Shown in pieces: positions 48,166 through 59,269 of a DNA stretch of 64,000 bases. The first letter of the stretch is position 1. The number at the start of each line of letters is the position of its first letter. The DNA is from Brachynemurus nebulosus (Eukaryota > Arthropoda > Insecta > Neuroptera > Myrmeleontidae), in contig JAPWDM010000001.1 of the NCBI GenBank assembly GCA_035578155.1, positions 74,962,972-75,026,971 of the forward strand, in the 5' to 3' direction. The notes beneath the pieces were generated by a model. It did no database searches, was not told the origin of the DNA, and was given only the letters and a program-made list of their open reading frames with translations. Both the position numbers and the translations under genes were made by a program.

Positions 48166-50054
48166 GGATTGAAATGAAAAGGTGACTCGCCCGGAATCGG
48201 TTCCAGACTCGTTCCCGGATCCGGTTCCGACCGATTAGAATTAACAAAATTAGTCTGTTCTTCTGCAATATGTTCTACTTCTACTGAATTAATTCTAGAA
48301 GTGGACGGTACGTAGTTATTATTAATGTTTTGATCATGTGAATTTAAATTGTTTCGATTACCGCCCCTAAATTGATTAGGTGCCCTATATGACTGACTAA
48401 TGGGTAAAGGTCGTTGGCCACTATTATATACATGTGTATTCAAATTTTGATTTCTAAAATGTCTGTTATTGTTTGTATTAAAACCACTATTACTGTCACG
48501 AGGAAACCCGTTATTCGTGTTTGTAAATCTGTTGTTGTTATAATTAACACCTACAGAATTACTAAAATTACGATTGTAATTGTTAACAGGGGAATTTGTA
48601 AAATTTTGACCGGATGGGTTATTATTATTCCGGTGATTGAAACCGGAAAAACCACTGTTATTTCTATTATTATGTTGAAAATTTCTAGGGTTGGAATTCC
48701 CGTCGTTTAGGGTGTTTGAATCTGTTCTTGAGAAATTATGTCTAGGGTTATTATTAAAGTAATCGTCGAAATCTCTGAGAGAGATTTCTAACTCGTGGAT
48801 GGATTTGCAACCAGTTAAAGAACGCCTAGTATCAAACGGGAAATGAGAGATGAAAATCCGAATAAAATCGGTATCATCCATTTTCTGATCCAGATGTTTT
48901 ATTTGTTTATACCAAAAGGTAAGGTGACCTACAAAATTTCCGTGTCTGACTGAATTTCGGTTTTTGTTTGTATAAAAATCGATCAGTACTTTGCTCTGGA
49001 CGTCTCGATTCCAGAAGGTATCGAGAAACCACCGTTTGAAATCCTCAAAACTTTGAATCTCGTGTTCGTACAACGAGAAGAGATTTTTTATAGAGTTACT
49101 GAGTTTACTGCAAGTAAACAGGATCTTGTCTTTATCTGAGATGTCGAAACCAGAAAAATATGATTCTATAGACTGAATAAAATTTACCGGGTGCAGGGTA
49201 TGTATACTGTTATTGAACGTATCAACAGGTAGAACCTCATTTTTAAAAACTGTTGAACGATTGAGAGAAAGATTATTATAAATGTTGGACTCATTTTGAA
49301 AATTATTTAAGCATTGGCTATTTTCCATTTTCTCAATTTTTTTATTAATATTAGATACTATTACATTTTGGTCGTTAATTTTTTTATCTAGAATATTAAA
49401 CTTAGAATCGATTAAAATCTCTGTGTTTTCAGAGATGTTATTCAATTTTACAGAGAGAGAATCATGATTCATACGGCAAGAATCGACAGCTGACTGTACT
49501 TTGGTGTGAAAATAATTTTTTGAGTCAGTTAATTCATTACTAAATTTGTCGGTAAAAAGCGAAATCTTATTGTCTTGTTCATTAACTTTTTCTGAAATTT
49601 CTTCCTTGAAGGAGGAAAAACTGTTGCTTAGATCACTAATACTTCTTTTAAGTTCAATGTATGCATCACGGTTCTGAGTTTTAAGTTCATTGTATGAATC
49701 ACGGTTCTGAGTTTTAAGTTCATTGTATGAATCACGGTTCTGAGTTTTAACTTCGTTCACAGAATCGCACAAAGCATTTATTTTCGAAAAAAGAACATCT
49801 AATATAGATGGAAACGTACCTTCTACTGAGTTTTGGTGAGAATTGATACGGCCCTGTATATCGTTGCTCGTATTGGAGGCCTCGTGTGTAGAGTTGATGC
49901 CTGAATCCGACGATGCTTCATTTCCGCTGGAGGATGAGAACGTTGCTTCTGAGGAAACTCGTGTGATCTGATGAATTGAACTGAGTGGAGTTGATACCAA
50001 ACCGCTGTGTTGTACTGCAGAAAAATCCACAAGAGTTGGCGAGTCGACATCCAT
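48156..50054 (-). CDS. gag: gag polyprotein of LTR retrotransposon 1 (632 aa, intact)
   Basis: Start at ATG 50054, about 106 bases after the 5' LTR end; no stop until 48156. The N-terminal third is Ser-rich and contains three tandem copies of ELKTQNRD(S/A)Y (residues about 105-131) followed by coiled-coil heptads. The central retrotransposon gag (capsid) fold is seen around FSLYEHEIQSFEDFKRWF, VGHLTFWYKQIKHLD and FIRIFISHFPFDTRRSL. The C-terminal 170 residues are Asn/Arg/Gly-rich without a CCHC knuckle, probably a nucleic-acid-binding tail. It forms the particle that packages the RNA. The intact frame agrees with the youth of the LTRs. Confidence 0.88.
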   Translation of the reverse strand: MDVDSPTLVDFSAVQHSGLVSTPLSSIHQITRVSSEATFSSSSGNEASSDSGINSTHEASNTSNDIQGRINSHQNSVEGTFPSILDVLFSKINALCDSVNEVKTQNRDSYNELKTQNRDSYNELKTQNRDAYIELKRSISDLSNSFSSFKEEISEKVNEQDNKISLFTDKFSNELTDSKNYFHTKVQSAVDSCRMNHDSLSVKLNNISENTEILIDSKFNILDKKINDQNVIVSNINKKIEKMENSQCLNNFQNESNIYNNLSLNRSTVFKNEVLPVDTFNNSIHTLHPVNFIQSIESYFSGFDISDKDKILFTCSKLSNSIKNLFSLYEHEIQSFEDFKRWFLDTFWNRDVQSKVLIDFYTNKNRNSVRHGNFVGHLTFWYKQIKHLDQKMDDTDFIRIFISHFPFDTRRSLTGCKSIHELEISLRDFDDYFNNNPRHNFSRTDSNTLNDGNSNPRNFQHNNRNNSGFSGFNHRNNNNPSGQNFTNSPVNNYNRNFSNSVGVNYNNNRFTNTNNGFPRDSNSGFNTNNNRHFRNQNLNTHVYNSGQRPLPISQSYRAPNQFRGGNRNNLNSHDQNINNNYVPSTSRINSVEVEHIAEEQTNFVNSNRSEPDPGTSLEPIPGESPFHFNPEN

Positions 50055-50159
50055 ATTGGTGATCAGTCCAAACGTTTATTGAAAAATCGTACCGGATCGT
50101 CCTAATTGAGAAAAAACGTATAATGGTGTTCTATGACTCGTCCCAAAAAGATGCCATTC
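50055..50159 (-). other. 5' leader of LTR retrotransposon 1
   Basis: About 105 bases between the LTR end and gag. The first bases after the LTR, on the minus strand, are GAATGGCATCTTTTTGGGAC, where a primer-binding site (TGGCATC...) would be expected; the tRNA was not identified. Confidence 0.5.
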
Positions 50160-50998
50160 TGTAACGCGGTGTAGGGGAGCGACCGGTTCAGAATGGTGTA
50201 AAAGTGTTGTATGATGTAGTATTAGAGTGTCGAAACCATGAACCGATAAGCGTGATATGAATGTAATTCGGTTATGGAACCCTAATCACCGCGTGTACAG
50301 TTCCGAAGCTTGTTATTGTTGATATTAAAGTTGTCCCCGTGAAAAGCTTCGTTGGAATATAACTTATTAGCGCAAGAGGAAATTCGGGTTCTTTGAGTCA
50401 TAAATAATACAGACAAAGATTTTCCGATGTACATTTATTTGACGTTAAAGTATTTTCAAAGTTCATTCAATAAACGATTCACAATTATGGATAACCAAAA
50501 ACACATTTTGTAAATTTGTAATGTACAATAAAATCTGCCGTGAAATAAAACAAAAAGCTTAAACTTTTAAATATATGAAAATCATGACGAAAACAAATAC
50601 AAAAAAAATGTTAAAATGAACCGAGAACCCACGGCTTATTATGACCGAAACACGTCCTGCTCGAGTCAATCTTAATTCCTGATTGTTAGACAGAACACGT
50701 CTTGTTCATGTCAGACTTAAATCCCGATTGTCTGCTTTGCCCTCATCTTTTACCTTTGTGCAGTCGACAACCCCACTCCAAGCGCCATGTGTGCGATATG
50801 TCCGTAATACATATTGGTTAAACTACCGCACACATTCGCGTATTGTTCACATATTAAGCGAAACATAATATTAATTGGTGTGGAAGTTGTCATATCATGA
50901 ATGTTGACGCTAAACAAATGAGCATAAGTGATTATGCAAAGTCAGGACGTAGAAGTTAAACTATTTGCCTATATTAAAGGCTATGACTACACGGTGTT

Positions 50999-51001
<3 letters not shown>
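50160..51001 (-). repeat. 5' LTR of LTR retrotransposon 1
   Basis: 842 bp, partner of 43526-44368, same TGTAACACCG...CGCGTTACA ends. The minus-strand orientation places it upstream of gag, so it holds the promoter. Confidence 0.92.

Positions 51002-51073
<72 letters not shown>
51002..51073. repeat. (TA)n microsatellite between the two LTR elements
   Basis: Pure TA run. Confidence 0.95.
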
Positions 51074-51078
<5 letters not shown>

Positions 51079-51560
51079 CGTTTCGTAACAATTAAAGTTA
51101 GTTTTTAAAAAATTTATTTTAAGTTTAAAAATACAAAATTGTTTTTACAATGATGTCACTGGAGTATTCCAGTGTTACTATTGCTAGCTAGATTGAACAA
51201 AAATCGGATAATTTACTGAGTTACATTATTTATAAGTAATTTAGACAAAGAGATTGCTGAATAAGCAAAAATGAGATTAATTCAAAAAGATGTAGCTTTA
51301 AAATGATATCATTACAATTCCATTGTCTTAATACATTGTATTTAATTATTTAGTAGTTTTTGATGATTAAGCTTTTGTTATTTTTAGTTACATGAAATAT
51401 TAAATAATTATCTATATGAGTTCCTTATGGAATGAATTATTACTTATTGTCTACATACATTGTACAATTCTTAATATTACAAAAATATTGATTAAATGTA
51501 TAAAAGTATAAATAATATGTATTAATTAAGTGTTAGAGCGGATGTGATGGTTACATAACT
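51074..51560 (-). repeat. 3' LTR of LTR retrotransposon 2
   Basis: 487 bp, on the minus strand AGTTATGTAACC...GAAACGTAACT. The AGT...ACT ends are typical of the gypsy/17.6 group. Directly upstream on the minus strand is the polypurine tract AGAGGGGAGG (51561-51570). Confidence 0.9.
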
Positions 51561-51570
51561 CCTCCCCTCT

Positions 51571-52329
51571 GACTTTCTGGCATAGACCATATGAGCCTTT
51601 GGTTCAATTGGGATGGCCAGACGAAAAATAATTTATTTGTGTTGTAGGTGATGAATTTTTTTTCAAGTTGATTTTAGATAACAATTTTTTTGTTCTTTAA
51701 TTTGGAGTTCGTGTGGAGGTAATATATGAAGTTGTGTTTTGTTGAGTTCCTGGTTTTTATACAGGATGTTGTTTATGATTTCACATTGGTGAAAATAGAT
51801 GAGTGTTGTCCCTTGAACCGTTGGTTAATACCGCAAGTAGTTGAAATTGATTGATTATTTTTAACGGTTTTCAATATAACAAGTTGTGGTGTTAGACGTC
51901 TGACTATTGTTTGTTCGTTGAATTCCTCGTAGATGCAACTTCCCATTTATTCACGAATTGCATGGTTAAAGCAGTGATCTGATGTAGGTACTTGGTTAGA
52001 TCTTCTTTGTGATATGTAGATTTTATTTAGCCGTAAACATTCTTTCTGTGAAAATTAATTTACATATTTTCCGCTTAGGATAACAGGATAGGGAATTACA
52101 GATTTGTTTTTAGTGGTTAATGGTTTAATTCTTCAGGGGTTAATATTAAGGTAGAAAGTACACTGAGTTTTGCCAATTTAGAGCTTTAGCTAGTTGAATC
52201 AAATGTGAATGTAAGAGGTCGATATTATAAATTATATGATAGTCATGTTGTATTGAATTTAGAAAGTTTTGTTCACGATTTGTTAAACTAAAGATTAATT
52301 TTGAGTATAAATTTGTTTTAAATTATTAG
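51571..52329 (-). other. 3' interior of LTR retrotransposon 2
   Basis: No open frame or envelope motif recognised between the integrase end and the polypurine tract. Confidence 0.45.
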
Positions 52330-52807
52330 TTAAGTTTCGCTTGTCCTATTTCTATAGCCACTAGTCCCGGGTTGTTCGTTAGGTCGCGTATCTCGATTTT
52401 CTGTGTCGTCACCGTTGTCATTATTGTTAATATTGCCCTGTAACAAAGGTCGTCTTAATTTTTGTTTTGGGATTTTACGATTTTTATCGTCTGTTACCGT
52501 TACCTTATTATTAGTTTTTACTGTAATCTGTTTAAATTTTGGGTGTAATTTGGAATTATGTTTATTTTCCTGAAAATATGTAGTTTGTTTTTCGTTATAA
52601 TCAATTGGTGATTCGCGATTACTATTTAGAATATTAATTTTGTTTTCTTTTTGTTGAATTTGGTTCTGATAAAATTCACGTTGTAATTTTTCGCGTTCTT
52701 GTTGTACTATTGCTGGGTCGGCAGTTAATTTAATGTCATATTTACGTCCGAAAAATAATTCATATGGTGTACATTTAATCGCGGTATGAATTGAATTATT
52801 GTAAACA
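52330..52807 (-). pseudogene. Integrase C-terminal end of LTR retrotransposon 2
   Basis: Frame on the minus strand: YNNSIHTAIKCTPYELFFGR, the last conserved block of Ty3/gypsy integrase cores, followed by a Gln/Asn/Lys-rich tail (KLHPKFKQITVK, then NRKIPKQKLRRP) and a stop at 52330. It joins directly to gag sequence near 52807, so protease, RT, RNase H and most of integrase are deleted. Confidence 0.78.
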
Positions 52808-54813
52808 AGCTGCTTTTATCAGTTGCATGTGTAATACGATATTTTTCAAGGATAGAATTTGAAGATTTAAATCTACGTATCCAAATTGTTGTCCGAGATT
52901 CATTTTGATTATTTTGGTCTGTCTGTTCGTATTCGTCTACCAAATAACTGTTTTCGTCATAATTTTCGTCAACTACATATTCGTCTAATGAACTAAATCC
53001 TGATGCTTCTGTGTTAAAAAGTTCGTTTGAAGCAAAAGTCGGTCTACTTTGGGGTTGGAAAATATTACGTCTAAATGGTTGTTGTTGTTGTTGTTGTTGA
53101 AAATTAGGGCGTGATTGTTGCTGTTGTGTGTTAGGTTGTCTAATGCTTAATCTATTACTGCCTAAGTCCATAGATGTTTTTTTTTTTTTTTTTTTTTTGA
53201 TTAAAATTGGGGAACTGCTGCCGGTGGATGGCGCGGTCAGCAGCACCCGGCGGCATCGCCTACTAAGGGCATGCGCCGCCAAACACAGTAAAAATAAAAA
53301 CAACACGTAAAGACAGGAACACATAAATGCAATAGACAACGGACAAACATACACATATAAAATCCAACGATGAGCCCTGCCATCCCAGGGCTTAAAAATA
53401 GCGGACAGTCCTTGGTGACGGTACGATAAGTACTAGACAAAGCGTCCCGTCACCAAGGCCTGAAGACCATCGCTGCGACTCCCCCCGAGGCGTAAAGTGC
53501 CTCGGGGTGGAGGAACCTGACTAGAAACACACGAACGACTAGAGATTTATATCACAATTTTATCACAGATAAAACTTATTACGTCACTGGGGAGCCACCG
53601 GCCCACCAGTGACGCAATAAGGAGTTAAAACAATACCGCTGTAGAGCCATAACAACAGGCCTACAGCGGCATAACAAAATATCACAGAAAGAAGAAACAA
53701 ATGATGTACCACCTCGGGTGTAAAGAGCCCTCGGTGGTACTCCATAGATGTTGGTCGCGGTAACTGTTTTGTATTATTTTGCGTGTTGAATTGTCGTATT
53801 TGTTGATTATTATTTTGTGTATAAAATGGTCGCGTTTGTTGAATATTATTTTGTGTGTTAAACGGTGTATGTGTGACAAACTGTTTTTGGTATTGTTGGG
53901 GATTATGAAAATTGTGTGTTCTAATCGGTACAGGTGCGGATATTGGAGGTTTTACTGTAATTTGTTGATATGATTTTTGGTGATAATGAATGTTTTGCTC
54001 TTTGATAGCATATTCAAATGCATTTTGAATCGTGTCTGGATTTCTTGCGCGTACGACTGACCCAATAGGTTCTCTAAGTCCAGCTAAAAATACATCTTTT
54101 GCCAAATTTTTAAATAATTGTAATTTAGAATTTATGCAATGGAATCATTTTCGTTTAATTTAGTGAAGTTAACTAATGAAGAAAGTATTTCGATTACTTT
54201 CGCGTGAAATTCTTCCATTTTCTGATTTTGATTTTGTTTTAGACTATAAAGTTCCCTAATTAAGTTTGTCTCGTTTCGTTTGTCCGCATAATGTGAAATT
54301 AAATTTGATTTGATTGATTGCCAATCTGTGGGAGTACCGTACATGTTTAAAACTTCGTTAGCCTCTCCTACAATTTTATTACGGATAGCCCGTATCCATA
54401 ATTTACCGTATCCCTGTGTCCAATCGACACTTGCAATCATGCAATGTTCTGGGATTTCCATTAAATTCAGGTAGGAATTTAATTGGATCTGGTATTCTAA
54501 ATGCTTCGAGCACTTGTGAGAAGCCACTAACTGCATTTTCGTTGACTTGCATTTTTGTATTATAATATTTATTAAAATCTAAACTTTCTAAACTAATTGA
54601 ATTATTTGTATTTGTATTTAAATTATTTGATTGAACTGTTTCAATATTACTATTACTAATTAAATCTAAGTTAACGTTGCTTATCGTATCCTCCGATATG
54701 CTCACGTTTGACTCAACTATTGCGTTTTCTGCGCCGTTTAGTTGAGGGATTTTCGATCTAGGATATGGTCTGTGTGATAATTTAAACAATTTTGATTTTA
54801 CGATGAAAGACAT
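52808..54813 (-). pseudogene. gag: gag of LTR retrotransposon 2, frameshifted and split by a LINE
   Basis: Starts at ATG 54813. Gag capsid blocks: IPDPIKFLPEFNGNPRTLHD, then (other frame, from about 54480) CMIASVDW, RNKIVGEANEVLNMYGTPTDW, IKSNLISHYADKRNETNLI and LYSLKQNQNQKMEEFHAKV; then (third frame) VFLAGLREPIGSVVRARNP. A Gln/Asn-rich C-terminus (QQIRQFNTQNN type) runs to the LINE at 53741 and goes on after it at 53178 (NTQQQQSRPNFQQQQQQQ). An acidic end with DEYVVDENYDENSY follows. It has at least two frameshifts. Confidence 0.85.
53179..53741 (-). mobile_element. 5'-truncated LINE insertion, copy C, with 11-bp target duplication
   Basis: Poly-T at 53179-53198 (poly-A tail on the minus strand), then the same 3' UTR as copy A (33070-33611). 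CCATAGATGTT flanks both sides (53168-53178 and 53742-53752). It cuts the gag of LTR retrotransposon 2. The stem-loops are kept: CCCCGAGG...CCTCGGGG near 53483-53510, CACTGGTGGG/CCAGTGACG near 53586-53613 and the three-way junction near 53407-53462. Confidence 0.92.
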
Positions 54814-55517
54814 ACGAAAGGAAAAAGCAGGAACAAAAAATATAAGCAGCGAAAAATATGCAATTTACTCTACTTACAGAATGCTCTAGTAAATTTCCAT
54901 TCCTCGTAGATCCGTTGCTGTATGAAGGATTGAAATCCACGCACTGCTAACCAGAGTGTACCACAATTCTTAATTTGCCGTTAAGATTGAATTGTTTCCT
55001 TGAGAAACCGTCAATTCCACAACTCACGATATCACCAATACCGGTAACAATGCTTACAACAATCCGAACGACTGCGCCAGTTACGTTTCGTAACAATTAA
55101 AGTTAGTTTTTAAAAAATTTATTTTAAGTTTAAAATACAAAATTGTTTTTACAATGATATCACTGGAGTATTCCAGTGTTACTATTGCTAGCTAGATCGA
55201 ACAAAAATCGGATAATTTACTGAGTTACATTATTTATAAGTAATTTAGACAAAGAGATTGCTGAATAAGCAAACATGAGATTAATTCAAAAAGATGTAGC
55301 TTTAAAATGATATCATTACAATTCCATTGTCTTAATACATTGTATTTAATTATTTAGTAGTTTTTGATGATTAAGCTTTTGTTATTTTTAGTTACATGAA
55401 ATATTAAATAATTATCTATATGAGTTCCTTATGGAATGAATTATTACTTATTGTCTACATACATTGTACAATTCTTAATATTACAAAAATATTGATTAAA
55501 TGTATAAAAGTATAATA

Positions 55518-56736
55518 CACCACAAATCCAATTTTACGTAGTGGTCGGTGCAAATTTAAGGGGAAGTACGTAAAATCGGAAGATCAGGGGCGTCGGTAAA
55601 CTTTTGTTTCGGGGGTTGGTAAATACTATTTATCTGAATTTATTTAAAACAAAATTATCTTAAGAGACAATTTACACCTAAAATTCGGTTGTGTAGACAA
55701 AGGAAATCGAATGTTATACTACTGAATATGAGTGACGACTTTTAGAAAACTGTCGAAAAATCAACTTCACTATCGCATTATCAGCGTAAAAGACGCCAAA
55801 TAGCGGAGCTGATAAAAATTCCAGAATATTCTACTTGTGAACTAGCAAAGATACCAAAAAACAAACTTCACTATTGAATTGGGCACTAAAAATTAGATTA
55901 AGCAGCGCATTTTGACAAAAATTCTAGAATGTTCTATTCGTCAACTAACAAAGATATCGAAAAATCGATTGCACCATTTAATTGGTCATCAAATAAAAGA
56001 CGGAATAGCACATTTTGATAAATGGTCTAGAATATTCTATTCGCCAAATAGCAAAAATTGTTTGTCAAAATCGGATATTTGGTTTACATTAGTTTAATTT
56101 CGGTTGGACAATTAAGTGGTGCAGTAGATTTTCCAATATCTTTGTTAGTTGACAAATAGAATATTCTAGAACATTTCTCAAAATGTGTTATTTGGTCTCT
56201 TTTTTGGTAGCTAATTCAATGGCGACGTCTGTTTTTGAATATCTTCGCTAGTTGACGAATAGAATATTCCAGAACATTTGTCAAAATGTCTAATTTGACC
56301 TCTTTTTCAATGGGCAATTAAATGGTACAATTGATTTTTCAATATCTTTGCTAGTTGACAAATAGAACATTCTAGAATTTTTGTCAAACTACACTGTTTG
56401 ATCTCATTTTTAATGACGAATTCAACGGTGAAGTCTGTTTTTTGATATCTCTGCTAATTGACGATTAGAATATTCTAGAATTTTACGTTACTCATTTTGC
56501 ATTTGCATTTTGCATATTACGTTTACAGAATATGTGCATATATATCTGCAGTGAAATTTTAAATTTTTTAAAGCCTACGAGACCCTCAGACAATATTACC
56601 TACGGCCCTGACTCTGACTTGGTACATAAATTTTCACCAACACAGACAAACAACAACATATCTGTGAGAGGAGAACCCCACTAAATCGCTGACGTCACTA
56701 CGTAAAATCGGAGTACGTACCATTGGATGGCCACTG
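55518..56736 (-). mobile_element. Element Y, copy 2, inside an LTR
   Basis: Inverted relative to 30510-31561, 1219 bp, same ends (CACCACAAATCC...GGATGGCCACTG), TA on each side. The LTR at 51074-51560 shows the empty site near 51510-51515. It is longer than copy 1 by about 170 bp (more internal units). Confidence 0.85.
55828..56480. promoter_or_regulatory. Array of seven heat-shock-element-like motifs
   Basis: TTCnnGAAnnTTC or GAAnnTTCnnGAA near 55829, 55921, 56153, 56257, 56366 and 56467, plus a one-base variant near 56026. They sit at about 100-base spacing, inverted in direction relative to copy 1. Confidence 0.58.
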
Positions 56737-56776
56737 TATGTATTAATTAAGTATTAGAGCGGATGTGATGGTTACA

Positions 56777-56781
<5 letters not shown>

Positions 56782-56852
<71 letters not shown>
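56782..56852. repeat. (TA)n microsatellite, right end of the TA landing zone
   Basis: Pure TA run followed by T9. Confidence 0.95.
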
Positions 56853-56861
<9 letters not shown>

Positions 56862-56869
56862 TCCCACTA

Positions 56870-57770
56870 CCTTTTAGTATGTGTAGGGCCCCCCTATGGA
56901 AGTTAAGAGCTGAAATTTGGTAAGTGGCGCTCATTCCGATGCACAACAATACTATCAAAGTGGGATCAAATTTTGGATCCGACTCAAACTTTAAGGATGT
57001 GGTGGTGGCGGTAAAACAATAAAACTTTTCCAAACCGGTTGGAAATAATGTTTCGATCAATTATCTACAACATATCCAAAATTCAGCTTCCTAAAATGAT
57101 TTGGAGGCAGTAGAAGGGAAAAAACGATTTTGTCTGGATCTAACACGCCCCCAACCCCCCAGAATTAACGTACAGGGTTAAAATTTGGTGTATTGATAGA
57201 GTTCATACCTAGGTTGTGCTTTTTGGAGGTTTTAATATTTTACCCCCACCCCCCTCATTTTTAAGCTACAATTTCATGATTTTTCGACGTTTTCGAAGTT
57301 TGTACCACTCGCACAGGTCACCCAAATAAACCTAGAGGGCTGAAATTTTGTATTCGGGTTGAGTTAGTATCAAAGGGGGTGCCTTTTGGGGGTCTCGACT
57401 TTTAACTCTTACCCCCACCATTTTTATACCAAAAAGAACATGATTTTTCTTGTTTTTTAACAGTTTCGTTCGGGTCAAAATCTCCCCAAATAAACCTAGA
57501 GAGCTGAAGTTTTGTGTAAAGGTTCAGTTAATAGCCAGCCACTGCTTTTTGGAGGTTTCAACTTTTAACCCTTACCCCCACGTTTTTTACGCCAATATTT
57601 TCTTGATTTTTTTTTGCTTTTTTTCTAACACGTCTAGAGACTCTCTAAGGAAAACTAGAGGGCTGAAATTTTGTACGTGTATTGAGTTGGTATCCAGCTA
57701 GTGCCTTTTAGGGATTGCACATTACTTTTCCCCCCACTTCTCCCGTTTTTACATTGGAATTAAATGGTAT
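56870..57770. repeat. Old tandem repeat, about 155-bp units
   Basis: Five or so diverged units share AGAGGGCTGAAATTTTGTA, a GTTGAGTTAGTATC-like word, CTTTTTGGAGGTTT(C/T)AACTTTTAACC and TTACCCCCACC. CTGAAATTTTGTA-like starts near 56908, 57175, 57338, 57504 and 57662. No coding signal. Confidence 0.7.
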
Positions 57771-57912
57771 TATTAAATGTATTTTAAATGCTTTATTTCT
57801 ATTCTTAATACAAGCAGGCGTATAGTAATTTTAAAAATTTAAAAAAAAAATGAACTTACTTTTTTTTAACAAATGCAATACATAAATATTAAGTAATTTA
57901 AAATAGTTATTT

Positions 57913-58105
57913 TCGATACATATGCGTAAAGAGAGGTATTCTAGTAGGCTTAAATTCGGGCACGAGTCTAAGGGACTGACGTATACACAACGAGATCGAG
58001 TGCGTAAGCGCACGAGACCTCGTTGTGTATACGTCAGTCCCTTTAGCGAGTGCTCCAATTTAAGCCTACCGGATACCTCTCTTTACGCATACGTATCGAA
58101 CATAA
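57913..58105. repeat. 190-bp hairpin palindrome
   Basis: The arms TTCGATACATATGCGTAAAG...GAGTGCG and the reverse complement mirror each other around GTGCGTAAGCGCAC (58002-58015 region). The mid-arm CTGACGTATACACAACGAG is exactly mirrored. No target duplication was clear. Foldback MITE is the simplest reading. Confidence 0.82.
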
Positions 58106-58585
58106 TTTTTTATAACGACGGCTTCTAAAGTTTAATAGAGAGAAAAAAATTAATTATTTTTAAGCAATTTTTATTAATTTGTAGAACGTTGTTGTTTTTT
58201 TTTATTAATTTGTTGATCGTTTCCATGTTAATTTGAATATGATTATCATTGATAAATGAATATCATTATTTTCTCGCATAGTTTTAGCTACTTTCACGCA
58301 CACTTGTACTTTCGCGCACAGTTACTCTCATTTGTTTTACAATGATATAAAAAACTGCTCTTTACGCCCACTACACAATGCTCGAATATTGAACTTTAGA
58401 AGCAGGTGTTATAAAAATGTTATTAATGTCACTGTTTATTTATAAAGTAGGAATTTTGGATTTTAGCGAATTTCGAAAACTCGAAATTCAGCTATTACAG
58501 TAGGTGTCATGACGCAATCTGAGTCCGGGACTATGGCAGAAATATGTTTTGAGGTCCCTAGAATACGAAAATGATATTCACTAAA

Positions 58586-58586
<1 letters not shown>
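58106..58586. other. AT-rich sequence with a relative of element Z2
   Basis: 58485-58590 (GAAATTCAGCTATTACAG, TGTTTTGAGGTC) is a diverged relative of the Z2 arm. The rest is unremarkable. Confidence 0.5.

Positions 58587-58653
<67 letters not shown>
58587..58653. repeat. (TA)n microsatellite
   Basis: Pure TA run. Confidence 0.95.
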
Positions 58654-58657
<4 letters not shown>

Positions 58658-59265
58658 GTGTTCCCACGATAACTCTCGAACGAAACGTCTAACGCTTATG
58701 AAATTTTGTGTGCGGACTGGATTCTGAATTGGCTTGGCTAAGTTCGTTAGCCAGACACGTCGGATGCCCAGAAGTAGGTTTTCTGGCCATTTTTTATCAT
58801 TCGATCCTATCATAAGACAGTTCGATTTTTACATCGTTGAAAAGGAAAAAAAATTATGAAGAAAATGTTCTTGTAATTTTCTTTCTATGTTAAGTAGTTT
58901 GCGAGAAAATCGTAATTTTCACTTTTGCCTTATTTTGCTCTCTTTGTCATTGTAATAAGTAATTTATATTTCTATCTCACTTGCTTATAACACATACAAA
59001 AATTTCATTTTTTTTACGTAAAACAAACGGTAGTTATTCAAAATCTATGTATTATAAATACCATATCTCTGTCTCATTTTTTTATATTAAAATTAACCAG
59101 ATATTTTATGTAAAAATATGTGTAATGAAGATTTTTTTAATTTTTTTATTGAATTTTAAATGAACAAGATAATGAAGGTAATGTCATGATATAATATTAT
59201 TAAATATTATAGAAAGATAACATAATAATAATGTTTATATGCCAGGAAAAAAAAATTTAAAGAAC
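58654..59265. other. Non-coding sequence, repeat-like start
   Basis: CGATAACTCTCGAACGAAAC near 58669 is the kind of phrase seen in dispersed insect repeats. No gene supported. Confidence 0.35.
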
Positions 59266-59269
59266 TAAA

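Larger units (their letters stand above)
51074..56781 (-). mobile_element. LTR retrotransposon 2 (gypsy/17.6-like), defective, with nested LINE and element Y
   Basis: LTRs at 51074-51560 and 55079-56781 (the latter split by element Y). The interior on the minus strand has gag pieces and only the end of integrase; RT is deleted. A LINE copy interrupts gag. TATA of the surrounding TA repeat flanks both sides. The primer-binding site next to the 5' LTR is TGGCGCAGTCG, like the Ser-tRNA primed sites of 17.6/297. Confidence 0.88.
55079..56781 (-). repeat. 5' LTR of LTR retrotransposon 2, interrupted by element Y
   Basis: 55079-55517 plus 56737-56781 reconstitute the length of the 3' LTR (about 487 bp). 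Identity to the 3' LTR is high in the stretches I compared (isolated changes such as GATGTC/GATATC). The primer-binding site lies at 55069-55079. Confidence 0.88.

Noticed and set aside
48414..48710. 98-codon ORF on the plus strand
   Set aside because: Antisense shadow of the Asn-rich gag C-terminus.
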